64,000 nucleotides of DNA, from NCBI RefSeq assembly GCF_030123405.1, contig NZ_CP126110.1, forward strand, positions 4,588,001-4,652,000, given 5' to 3'. A program made the translations under genes and the position numbers. Of this stretch, positions 53,149 to 60,570 are shown in pieces; the first letter of the stretch is position 1, and each line of letters begins with the position of its first letter. The notes under the pieces were generated by a model that worked only from the letters and a program-made list of their open reading frames with translations, was not told the origin of the DNA and did not search any database. Source of the stretch: Neobacillus sp. WH10. Lineage in GTDB: Bacteria > Bacillota > Bacilli > Bacillales > Cytobacillaceae.

Positions 53149-55518
53149 TTAATTAAGATTACTTTTGCTTCGATCAACAATTTCAGGTTGATGGTCTGCA
53201 ACAACTAATACATCCAAATGACGCACAGCCCGAAGTAACCTTTGTACCACTGACCCTTTTAAAATTTCTTCTATCCTCTTCCGTGCAGAATGGCCGATAA
53301 TCACTTGTGTTGCATTTTTTTCATTTAACCGTTGCACTAATTCCCCAACTACTTGTCGGTGATGAGAAGTTTCATACATTTCGAAGATTCCACCAAGTCG
53401 TTCTGTCATTAATTTGATGTTCTCGAAATTCTTTACCTCCTCTTCAGTTAGCGGTGAATGATCTTGAACGTAAACAACATACCATTCTGCTTTTAACCGA
53501 TAAGCTATTCGAAACCCTCGCCGAATAAGAGGTACACTGTCAGGACGTAAATTTACACAAACAAAAATAACCTCCTGTTTTCTCCATGGACCCCTTAATG
53601 TCCGCTTTCTCTCCCATGACTCAAGTCTTTCATCTACATCATCGGCAACCTCACGTAAAGCTAATTCACGCAGAGCAATTAAATTACCTGTCTTAAAAAA
53701 ATGACTTAGAGCTTGTTCTACTTTTTCATTTGCATAAATATTTCCTTCACGCATTCGTTCCCTAAGTGCTTTAGGTGAAATATCTATAAGTTCAATTTCG
53801 TCTGCCATTCTTAGCACTTGATCCGGTACTGTTTCACGGACACGAACCCCAGTAATTTGTTCGACACTATCGTTCAAGCTTTCTAAATGTTGAATGTTCA
53901 TTGTTGAAATAACAGAAATTCCTGCTTTTAGAATTTCCTCCACATCTTGATAACGTTTTTTATTATCACTCCCAGGGACATTTGTATGCGCCAATTCATC
54001 GACTAGTACAACTTCTGGATTCCGTTTAATAATTGCTTCTGTATCCATTTCTTCGAGAACCACATTTTTATAATTAATTTTTTTCTTTGGTATTAATTCA
54101 AGGATCCCGATTTGTTCAAATGTTTCTTTTCTTCCATGTGTTTCAAGTAGCCCAATGATGATATCCAAACCTTTTCTTTTTAATAGGTTGGCCTCACGAA
54201 GCATGGTATAGGTCTTACCAACACCTGGTGCTGCGCCTATATATACTTTTAAATTTCCTCGTCTAATCCGATCTATGTGTTCTTCCACTTCTTGATTTGT
54301 CATACGATGGTATGGATTTTTCTTATTATCTTCCTTCCACTTAGCTGGGATTACTCTTTCACCATTTTTTTCAGTACGGTCCGCCACAATAAAAACATCC
54401 ATATTCCTTGTTTTACGCAGTATTTTATTTATAATTGATCCATAAATTATTTCCTCAAAGCGGCTTCGTTTTGATTGCCCCATTACAATCCTGGTAACGT
54501 TCTTGTTCGTTGCATAGTTAACAATTTCCTCCGCTACTTCATCTCTAGTTAATGGTACTTCTTCAAATTCTCCATCAACTTTATCAACTAGCTTAATAAT
54601 GGATCTCTTAAAAGTCTCCTCTTCCTTTGAAAGCTTTTTATTGGGTAAACGAAAACAGACGACATATAATTCCCCACCTAAACGTTTTGCAATTTGTTGG
54701 CCTCGGCGTATTAAAATTGATCCGTTCCAATGGTATTGAACGGAAACAAGAATTCTCTCCGTAGCACCCGATGGTCCAATTAACCCCTGTTTTTCACGAT
54801 AGTCATCTAATTCTTCATTCACTTCACCAGCTAAAAAGCGTAAGGAAAGTTCACGTAAAACGGCCAAATTATCTCTCCTGAATAATGTTTGCCGTTTTCT
54901 CCTTTCTTCATGTACTTCATCGATAAAACCATCTTGAATTCGATTTAGGATTTGTTCAGGAGTTACATCTAAAAGCTTCACCTCATCTGCCATCGAAAGA
55001 GTATTATCTGGTACACAATGGTCTACTTGTACCTTAATACCCAACAGTTTTTCTGCAACCTCTTTGACCCCTTCTAATTCATAGATGTTTATTGTTGTAA
55101 TTACACTAATATTATTACTTATTAACTTTAAAACATCTTCAAGCCTTGTCTTATATAACGCATCAGGACGATTACGGTGTGATAATTCGTCCACAAGTAC
55201 TACTTCAGGATTTCTTTCAATGATAGCAGGTAAATCCAAATCATATTTATGGATTCCATTTTCCATCCATTCAATTGGTGGAACGCTTTCTAATTCCCCT
55301 ATTTGTTCAATGGTATGAGGGCGGTCGGATGCACTTATAATTCCAATGACCACATCAATTGATTTTTTCTTAAGCTCATTACCTTCCAATATCATATTAA
55401 AAGTCTTTCCTGAGCCTGAAACAGCCCCAAGGATGATTTTTAATCTGCCGCGTTGAACCTTATAAATGGATTGTAAGAATTCCTCTGGTGACTTTCTTCG
55501 AAATTTGTCCGACATCAT
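53149..55518 (-). CDS. KdpD-like sensor protein: two tandem KdpD-N/USP units, no histidine kinase
   Basis: A 789-residue protein made of two copies of the KdpD N-terminal module. Copy 1 (residues about 18-375) has a changed P-loop GAVSGSGKTF and VDELSHRNRPD. Copy 2 (about 412-770) has the canonical GAAPGVGKTYTMLREANLLK and VDELAHTNVPGS. Each is followed by a UspA-like domain (IVMGQSKRSRFEEI and VIIGHSARKRIEEI). There are no membrane helices, DHp or ATPase domain, and no kdpE is nearby. USP domains of staphylococcal KdpD bind c-di-AMP, so it may be a c-di-AMP-sensing partner of Kdp. Its position next to kdpFABC supports this. Confidence 0.85.
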   Translation of the reverse strand: MMSDKFRRKSPEEFLQSIYKVQRGRLKIILGAVSGSGKTFNMILEGNELKKKSIDVVIGIISASDRPHTIEQIGELESVPPIEWMENGIHKYDLDLPAIIERNPEVVLVDELSHRNRPDALYKTRLEDVLKLISNNISVITTINIYELEGVKEVAEKLLGIKVQVDHCVPDNTLSMADEVKLLDVTPEQILNRIQDGFIDEVHEERRKRQTLFRRDNLAVLRELSLRFLAGEVNEELDDYREKQGLIGPSGATERILVSVQYHWNGSILIRRGQQIAKRLGGELYVVCFRLPNKKLSKEEETFKRSIIKLVDKVDGEFEEVPLTRDEVAEEIVNYATNKNVTRIVMGQSKRSRFEEIIYGSIINKILRKTRNMDVFIVADRTEKNGERVIPAKWKEDNKKNPYHRMTNQEVEEHIDRIRRGNLKVYIGAAPGVGKTYTMLREANLLKRKGLDIIIGLLETHGRKETFEQIGILELIPKKKINYKNVVLEEMDTEAIIKRNPEVVLVDELAHTNVPGSDNKKRYQDVEEILKAGISVISTMNIQHLESLNDSVEQITGVRVRETVPDQVLRMADEIELIDISPKALRERMREGNIYANEKVEQALSHFFKTGNLIALRELALREVADDVDERLESWERKRTLRGPWRKQEVIFVCVNLRPDSVPLIRRGFRIAYRLKAEWYVVYVQDHSPLTEEEVKNFENIKLMTERLGGIFEMYETSHHRQVVGELVQRLNEKNATQVIIGHSARKRIEEILKGSVVQRLLRAVRHLDVLVVADHQPEIVDRSKSNLN

Positions 55519-55900
55519 TGCCCCCCCTTTTCATAAATATACAAAAATAGGAGAGCACTCCTTACTCCCCTCAATAATTCTTATGAAAAGCATTAAATAT
55601 CTAGTATGTGTAATCATTCAAATGTATCATGCTACTCTATGAAAATCACAGTCCAAAATCAATAAATAAGTAATTGCTTGAAGAAAGAAGAGTAAAAAAG
55701 CCTTAATAATAAAATCTTATAGATTTGATTTCTCTTTTTTTATATACATACCTACTATAGGAATATCATAAATAGTTTGCCAATTCCAATATTTTATTAA
55801 TAAAAATTCATTATATTTTCTTAGCTCTATAGGAAAAAATCAGCATATAAAATTTATTTAAACCATCAATGAATTTTTCATCGATTAGATTTGGACAAAA
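55519..55900. other. Gene-free stretch upstream of the KdpD-like gene
   Basis: AT-rich leader of about 380 nt between the R2 hairpin and the KdpD-like gene, presumably with its promoter. The ribosome site AAAGGGGGGG precedes the ATG. No small gene is supported. Confidence 0.4.
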
Positions 55901-56076
55901 AAAATAGACCCATGATTACTTTTCCCCGTAATATAGCTATACCTGATCATACATGAAACAGATGTGAATCTTACACTCACCATCAGTCCATTTTTGATTT
56001 GCATAAACAAAAATATAAGGGAGAAAAAGTATTCATGGTCTACTTAATGCCTAGCAAGAATTGTCGCTCTCTTTGC
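55901..56076 (-). ncRNA. Structured leader element R2, homologue of R1
   Basis: Minus strand: GCAAAGAGAGCGAC ... CTTGCTAGGCATTAAG, then TAGACCATGAATACTTTTTC, a core of about 90 nt unlike that of R1, and GAAAAGTAATCATGGGTCTA followed by eight T residues. The arms pair over about 22 bp. It begins 3 nt after the PCYCGC-protein stop (TAA at 56079) and lies 380 nt before the KdpD-like gene. It may be a terminator for the lipoprotein gene, a regulated leader for kdpD, or an inserted palindromic element. Confidence 0.5.
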
Positions 56077-56078
56077 CT

Positions 56079-56531
56079 TTATTTTGGTACAGGAGTTGGT
56101 GTTGGCTCTCCGTATGATTCATACTTATTTGTGATTAACCTATTAATTTCTTTTAACTCTTTTCCATCTTGATACATTTCAGTCGCCTCACGGGCGATGT
56201 CGACACATATGTCTCAAGATATTCCCATTGAATCCCATTCAGTAACTTGCATGTCAGAACCCAGACTATCAACAAAGCAATCTAGATTGCTTTTATGTCC
56301 ATCTTCTGCATAACAGCCGCAATAACAAGGAACAGATGCCAATGCTTCAGGATATTGAGCAGCCATGACATAGGTTTCCTGAACCTTTTCAGATGCATTC
56401 AGTATATAATCAGGCAGTTCTTTATGTTTAGGATCTAAAGTTAGTTCTTCTTTAGAACCGCAGCCTGTAAGGATACCCATAATAAGGGCACCTGTTATGA
56501 CAAAGCCTGTAAATTTCTTCAGTTTAAACAC
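56079..56531 (-). CDS. PCYCGC-motif lipoprotein with in-frame UGA at a CxxC cysteine; candidate selenoprotein
   Basis: A lipoprotein of about 150 residues. From GTG 56531 the signal ends in a lipobox (GILTGC, Cys24). The family motif PCYCGC is followed by HKSNLDCFVDS. The frame then reads EWDSMGIS, UGA (56216-56214), and continues DICVDIAREATEMYQDGKEL to a TAA at 56081. Related proteins have Cys at the UGA (HGISCxxCxDIA), giving CxxC; here it would be Sec106-Asp-Ile-Cys109. The part after the UGA keeps the family pattern for 44 codons. A TCGCC-CGTGA-GGCGA hairpin follows at 21 nt. The family probably handles metal or redox at the cell surface. The start is uncertain. Confidence 0.8.
56180..56216 (-). 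promoter_or_regulatory. Candidate bacterial SECIS element: UGA codon and downstream hairpin in the PCYCGC gene
   Basis: Minus strand. The UGA at 56216-56214 is followed by 21 nt to the loop of a TCGCC / GGCGA 5-bp stem with a CGTGA loop that has G at its second base. The distance is the same as in cadA. Found by eye only. Confidence 0.45.
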
Positions 56532-56660
56532 CCCAAATCTTGATAATATTTTGATTATCTTTATATTAACAAGGAAAGGAAGTTCAAAACGGTGGTAATT
56601 GTTAAAGATTAATGACAGAAATAACCTAATAGTAGTCTGGTTTTGGGCTTTACTCTCATG

Positions 56661-57015
56661 TCCTGTCTGAATGGGCCTCTCATTCGGACAAGACGGGGCA
56701 ACTTTCTGCTGATCCTGTCCGAATAAGCCTCGCATTCGGACAAGACAAGGCAATTTCCTGCTTGTCCTGTCCGAATAGGTCGCGCATTCAGACTATCAAA
56801 GGCAATATTCCTCTTGTCCTGTCCGAATAAGCCTCGCATTCGGACAAGACAAGGCAATTTCCTGCTTATCCTGTCCGAATAGACCTTGCATTCGGACAAG
56901 ACAAGGCAATTTCCTGCTTATCCTGTCCGAATAGGCCTTGCATTCGGACAAGGTAAGGCAATTTTCTGCTTATCCTGTCCGTTTGAGCCTCGCATTCGGA
57001 CTACCAACGGGCAAA
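56661..57015. repeat. Tandem array of seven 52-bp hairpin units
   Basis: Units start at 56661, 56713, 56765, 56817, 56869, 56921 and 56973, exactly 52 bp apart. Each contains TGTCCGAAT, about nine variable bases, and ATTCGGACA, a 9-bp palindromic stem, then AAGACAAGGCAATTTCCTGC. Unit 3 is the most diverged and units 4 and 5 differ by a few bases. The period is not a multiple of three. No gene is supported. Confidence 0.9.
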
Positions 57016-57257
57016 TCCACATAATGATCTACTGCCATTATTGGCGTTTTTTTCTTATTGTAAGATAGGGTACTTTAATTGAAATAAGAAGAACCTTAAT
57101 TTGATTGTTATTTAGTCCATATGAATATTAAAAATGGCGTGCTAAAAATGAAAGCAGCTTTATACGCCTTTTTTTATGTCATTTAACTGTCTTGCACCTA
57201 AAAATGGATCTCTTCATTTGAAAAGGTTACTTGCTTTTTTACAATGGATCATAAAAA
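57016..57257. other. Gene-free stretch between the 52-bp array and pssA
   Basis: AT-rich sequence with no gene or clear hairpin visible. With the array it separates pssA from the lipoprotein gene. Confidence 0.3.
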
Positions 57258-57749
57258 TTAAAGTTTTTTTACCTTAATTGGACTTACCATTAAGAGAGCA
57301 AGGATTAAGGTAATCCATGCATTGCTATATGAAAATAATCCCATACCAGCCAATGGTAATCCTGCAGCTGGAATAGGTAATCCTTTAAAATACCCAATGG
57401 TTGGTTTAACACTAAATCTAGCTAATCTTAATGCCCCCATTGTTGGGAAAAGGATAAATGCTATAGAAGTTAAAATGGAGGGTGCTGCAATCGAATGAAA
57501 TAAAAGCGCAGGAGCAACACCGAAACTAACAATATCAGCTAAGGAATCCAATTCTACACCAAATTCACTATTTACTTTTAATTTTCTCGCGATCCTTCCA
57601 TCAAAAAGATCTAAAACAGCCGAAAAAAAAATTAAAATGGAGGCTACTTCCAAAAAGCCACTCATATTAAAGGTAATTGAAAGAACACCGCACAATAAAT
57701 TTCCAATCGTAAATAAATTGGGTATAGCTTTTGCTATCTGACTGTACAA
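57258..57749 (-). CDS. pssA: CDP-diacylglycerol-serine O-phosphatidyltransferase
   Basis: A 163-residue membrane enzyme that makes phosphatidylserine from CDP-diacylglycerol and serine. It has about six membrane segments. The CDP-alcohol phosphotransferase motif is complete: DLFDGRIARKL, then GVELDSLADIVSFGVAPA. The start is TTG at 57749 with AGGGGGGG upstream. No psd decarboxylase is adjacent, unlike in B. subtilis. Confidence 0.93.
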   Translation of the reverse strand: MYSQIAKAIPNLFTIGNLLCGVLSITFNMSGFLEVASILIFFSAVLDLFDGRIARKLKVNSEFGVELDSLADIVSFGVAPALLFHSIAAPSILTSIAFILFPTMGALRLARFSVKPTIGYFKGLPIPAAGLPLAGMGLFSYSNAWITLILALLMVSPIKVKKL

Positions 57750-58054
57750 GGTAGCCCCCCCTGACGTTGATCAATCCTTCCCATTTAAGTAGCATTTTCA
57801 ATATTTTCTTCCGTTATTCTTAAAAAGACAAGATATAGAATGAAAAAAATTTGTTTTCTCTACTGCAAAATTAAAAAGTATTGAGCAACAGCAGGTATTT
57901 TTAATCGAGCATCTGCAGTAACAATACAACAACTAATACCAAAAACACTGACACTTGCTGTTCTTAAAGAATTTAGGAAGAATGTAATTCCATAAATACA
58001 CGAAAAAAGGGTCTGACACTGTGATCTGAACCCTTTTTTCATAGCATTTTCGTT
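57750..58054. other. Intergenic region between pssA and the ars locus
   Basis: It carries the pssA promoter region and a 37-bp hairpin at 58003-58039. No gene is supported in it. Confidence 0.3.
58003..58039. terminator. Bidirectional hairpin with GGGTCTGACAC word
   Basis: AAAAAAGGGTC... and ...GAACCCTTTTTT arms. The inner sequence is related to the common Bacillaceae TCTGACAC word. It lies after the HesB-like fragment. Confidence 0.6.
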
Positions 58055-58153
58055 TTAACAACAGTCGCTTTCATTACCTAATAAAACGATCCCATTCGCT
58101 TCTTGGCTATAGTCTAAAATAAGATTATCCGTATACGGTTCGATGTACTTATG
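58055..58153 (-). pseudogene. C-terminal fragment, possibly of a HesB/IscA-like protein
   Basis: The minus strand encodes HKYIEPYTDNLILDYSQEAN, then GIVLLGNESDCC and a TAA. LDYS..ANG.VL and the terminal CC are like the C-terminus of IscA/HesB-type iron-sulfur proteins. No start codon or N-terminal half is present: the arsC terminator lies directly upstream. It is a fragment at most, and the match is short. Confidence 0.35.
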
Positions 58154-58170
58154 TAAAAACCAAATATAAT

Positions 58171-58194
58171 GCCAAGAGCATTTTTACTCTTGGC
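58171..58194 (-). terminator. Terminator of the ars operon
   Basis: GCCAAGAG / CTCTTGGC hairpin just beyond the arsC stop, followed by an AT-rich tail with TTTTT. Confidence 0.6.
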
Positions 58195-58208
58195 TATTAA
58201 ATTCTTTG

Positions 58209-58631
58209 TTACTCACCAGTTTCAGCAAAACGCTTAATACGATCTCCAATCTCATCACGCACACGTTGAAAGAAAGCCCATTTTTCTTCGTCTGTTCCTT
58301 GAGCTTTTGCTGGATCATCAAATCCCCAATGTACTCGTTTTACACTTAGTGGTGTAACTGGACATTTGTCAGCAGCATCCACACATAAAGTAACGACTAA
58401 ATCAGCGCTGTCTAAATATACTGGATCGATAAGATCGGAAGTTTGGCTTGAAATATCAATGCCAGCTTCTTTCATTGCTTTTACAGCATTTGGGTTCAAC
58501 CCGTGTGTTTCAATACCAGCACTACGTACTTCCCATTTATCACCTAAGTATTTCTTTCCCCATCCTTCAGCCATTTGGCTACGGCAAGAGTTTCCAGTAC
58601 ATAAGAAGTAAATTCTTTTTTTGTTTTCCAT
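58209..58631 (-). CDS. arsC: Arsenate reductase (thioredoxin-coupled)
   Basis: A 140-residue low-molecular-weight phosphatase-fold enzyme reducing arsenate to arsenite. The P-loop CTGNSCRSQMAEGW holds Cys10 (catalytic), and the redox pair is in LVVTLCVDAADKCPVTP (Cys82, Cys89). I start at ATG 58631, 7 nt after AAGGTGG. It is the last gene of arsR-acr3-arsC. Confidence 0.95.
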   Translation of the reverse strand: MENKKRIYFLCTGNSCRSQMAEGWGKKYLGDKWEVRSAGIETHGLNPNAVKAMKEAGIDISSQTSDLIDPVYLDSADLVVTLCVDAADKCPVTPLSVKRVHWGFDDPAKAQGTDEEKWAFFQRVRDEIGDRIKRFAETGE

Positions 58632-58657
58632 GTTGAATTCCACCTTTATTATTTGTT

Positions 58658-59713
58658 TTAAGCAGCATCTTCTTTAAAATATTTTCTTTTAAACCATAAT
58701 GCCACATTGACCAACGCAATCATGACAGGTACTTCAACAAGTGGGCCAATAACGGCTGCAAAGGCTGCACCAGAATGGATACCGAATACACCAACAGCTA
58801 CAGCTATCGCTAACTCAAAGTTGTTACTTCCTGCTGTAAATGCAAGCGTAGTGGTAACAGGGTAGTTCGCTTTAATTTTTATTCCAAGGAAGAAAGAAAC
58901 AAAGAACATTAATACAAAGTAAATTAATAATGGAATAGCTACACGAACTACATCTAATGGCAAGCTGACAATTACGTCTCCTTTTAAAGAGAACATGATG
59001 ATAATTGTAAATAGTAAAGCAATCAATGTAATTGGGCTTATCTTAGGAATAAACACTTTTTCATACCATTGTCTGCCTTTAGCTTTTACCAACGTGACCC
59101 GTGTCATCATTCCAGCTATAAAAGGTATTCCAAGGTAGATGAAAACTGATTTAGCCACTTCTATCATCGTTATATTTACAACTGCCCCTTGGATTCCTAT
59201 CCATTTTGGGATTATGGTTACAAACACATAAGCATAAACGGAGAAGAATAACATTTGGAAAATAGAATTGAATGCCACTAAACCAGCTGCATATTCCGTA
59301 TCTCCTTTAGCAAGATCATTCCAAACAATGACCATTGCAATACAACGAGCTAAGCCAATCAAAATAAGACCAACCATATACTCCGGTTTATCAGGAAGAA
59401 AGATAATTGCTAATAAAAACATAAGAATTGGTCCAATGATCCAGTTTTGTACAAGGGATAATACCAAGACTTTTACATCTTTAAAAACGCGCCCAATTTC
59501 CTCATATCGAACTTTTGCTAATGGTGGATACATCATTAAAATTAAGCCAATAGCAAGTGGAATCGATGTAGTTCCTACCTGCAAACTGTTCATACTGTCT
59601 ACAAATCCCGGAGAGACAAACCCTAATCCAATTCCTATTGCCATAGCAAGAAAAATCCAAATCGTAAGGTATCGATCCAGGAATGATAGACTTTTCTTTT
59701 CTGTATTACTCAT
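58658..59713 (-). CDS. acr3: Arsenite efflux permease, ACR3 family
   Basis: A 351-residue transporter with ten membrane segments. The ACR3 hallmark LIGLARCIAMVIVWNDLAKG carries the essential cysteine, and TLAFTAGSNNFELAIAVAVG and PLVEVPVMIALVNVAL are typical. It lies 27 nt after arsR, and arsC follows at 27 nt. This is Acr3, not ArsB of the E. coli type. Confidence 0.95.
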   Translation of the reverse strand: MSNTEKKSLSFLDRYLTIWIFLAMAIGIGLGFVSPGFVDSMNSLQVGTTSIPLAIGLILMMYPPLAKVRYEEIGRVFKDVKVLVLSLVQNWIIGPILMFLLAIIFLPDKPEYMVGLILIGLARCIAMVIVWNDLAKGDTEYAAGLVAFNSIFQMLFFSVYAYVFVTIIPKWIGIQGAVVNITMIEVAKSVFIYLGIPFIAGMMTRVTLVKAKGRQWYEKVFIPKISPITLIALLFTIIIMFSLKGDVIVSLPLDVVRVAIPLLIYFVLMFFVSFFLGIKIKANYPVTTTLAFTAGSNNFELAIAVAVGVFGIHSGAAFAAVIGPLVEVPVMIALVNVALWFKRKYFKEDAA

Positions 59714-59739
59714 TTTCTCACTCCCTGTTTAAATTCAAG

Positions 59740-60087
59740 CTAACATCCACAACGAAGAGTAGGATTGCTTTTTTCAATCATTTTGATTTTATCTGTCTGG
59801 TCTGGTACATGCTCCAAAATATCCTGTAATAGTCCATACAGCTCGCTTTGTTGATTCAGAGAATAGTAAATCCACTGACCTCTTCGTTCTTCCTTAACCA
59901 TCCCTGCATCCTTTAATTTACGCAGATGCTGGCTGATTGACGGCTGACTCATATCAAATACTTCTAGGAATTCACAAACACAACACTCTCGTTGTTTTAA
60001 AATACCTATTATGGTCAAACGTGTTTTATCGCCTAATAATTTTAAAACATTAGCAGCTTTTTCTATTTCAACCGTTGATTTTAACAT
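59740..60087 (-). CDS. arsR: ArsR family arsenic-responsive repressor
   Basis: A 115-residue repressor. It has RECCVCEFLEVFDMSQPSIS, with the alpha-3 Cys-Cys-x-Cys arsenite site, and HLRKLKDAGMVKEERRGQWI in the DNA-binding region. I start at ATG 60087, with AATAGGAGGT upstream, seven codons inside the longest frame. A palindrome overlaps the promoter upstream. Confidence 0.93.
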   Translation of the reverse strand: MLKSTVEIEKAANVLKLLGDKTRLTIIGILKQRECCVCEFLEVFDMSQPSISQHLRKLKDAGMVKEERRGQWIYYSLNQQSELYGLLQDILEHVPDQTDKIKMIEKSNPTLRCGC

Positions 60088-60109
60088 CTTTATACCTCCT
60101 ATTAACAAA

Positions 60110-60156
60110 ATATAAGCATCTGCTTATATAATAAATTACTTATATATATTATTCAA
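60110..60156 (-). promoter_or_regulatory. Promoter and ArsR operator of the ars operon
   Basis: Minus strand: TTGAAT (60156-60151), a 17-nt spacer, TATTAT (60133-60128), and then the perfect palindrome ATATAAGCAGATGCTTATAT (60129-60110) overlapping the -10. Confidence 0.7.
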
Positions 60157-60189
60157 GTTATTGATTGTTGTGCTTAATAATAAAGTTTG

Positions 60190-60452
60190 ATTAAAAGTAA
60201 GCTACAAACGTTGATTTTATATTAGGGCTCCTACCACCAAAACGCAGAAAACTTACGCTAAGCAAATTTCGACAAGAAAAAAGCCGGTACCCCTAACAAT
60301 TCTTACTGTATTATAGCTTCGCTTGTTATACGAGATCATAGTCCCACCCATCTTCAATCATGTTTCTATAATTAGGGGGCGAACTGTTTAGTTGACGGGG
60401 TCTCCCCCCACGGGTTCTCACGTTCTGCCTCGGCTACCGTTATATCAAGCCA
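60190..60452 (-). mobile_element. Remnant resembling an IS605-family tnpB 3' end / right-end RNA
   Basis: Minus strand. GGTAGCCGAGGCAGAACGTG, then AGAACCCGTGGGGGGAGACC and CCGTC...AGTTCGCCCCC form strong G/C-rich stems unlike the AT-rich surroundings. I associate this pattern with the right end/reRNA of IS605-family tnpB elements. No protein frame remains. The identification is from memory of the pattern only. The arsR promoter lies on one side and the minJ terminator on the other. Confidence 0.35.
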
Positions 60453-60454
60453 TA

Positions 60455-60488
60455 TAAAAAATGGTCAACCAGAAATACTGGCTGACCT
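60455..60488 (-). terminator. Terminator of minJ
   Basis: GGTCAGCCAG / CTGGTTGACC hairpin followed by ATTTTTTAT on the minus strand. Confidence 0.8.
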
Positions 60489-60570
60489 AATTGTACGAAA
60501 TTAATGATTTACTCTTTGGTTTCTTTAATTTCTTTTTCGTATATATTCTGGATGATTTTGAAAAATTACA

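Noticed and set aside
56609..56899. Open frames through the 52-bp array and upstream of the PCYCGC gene
   Set aside because: They follow the repeat, lack ribosome sites, and the 52-bp period shifts frame between units.
56661..57015. CRISPR array
   Set aside because: Units are contiguous, with no unique spacers between identical repeats, and no cas genes are near.
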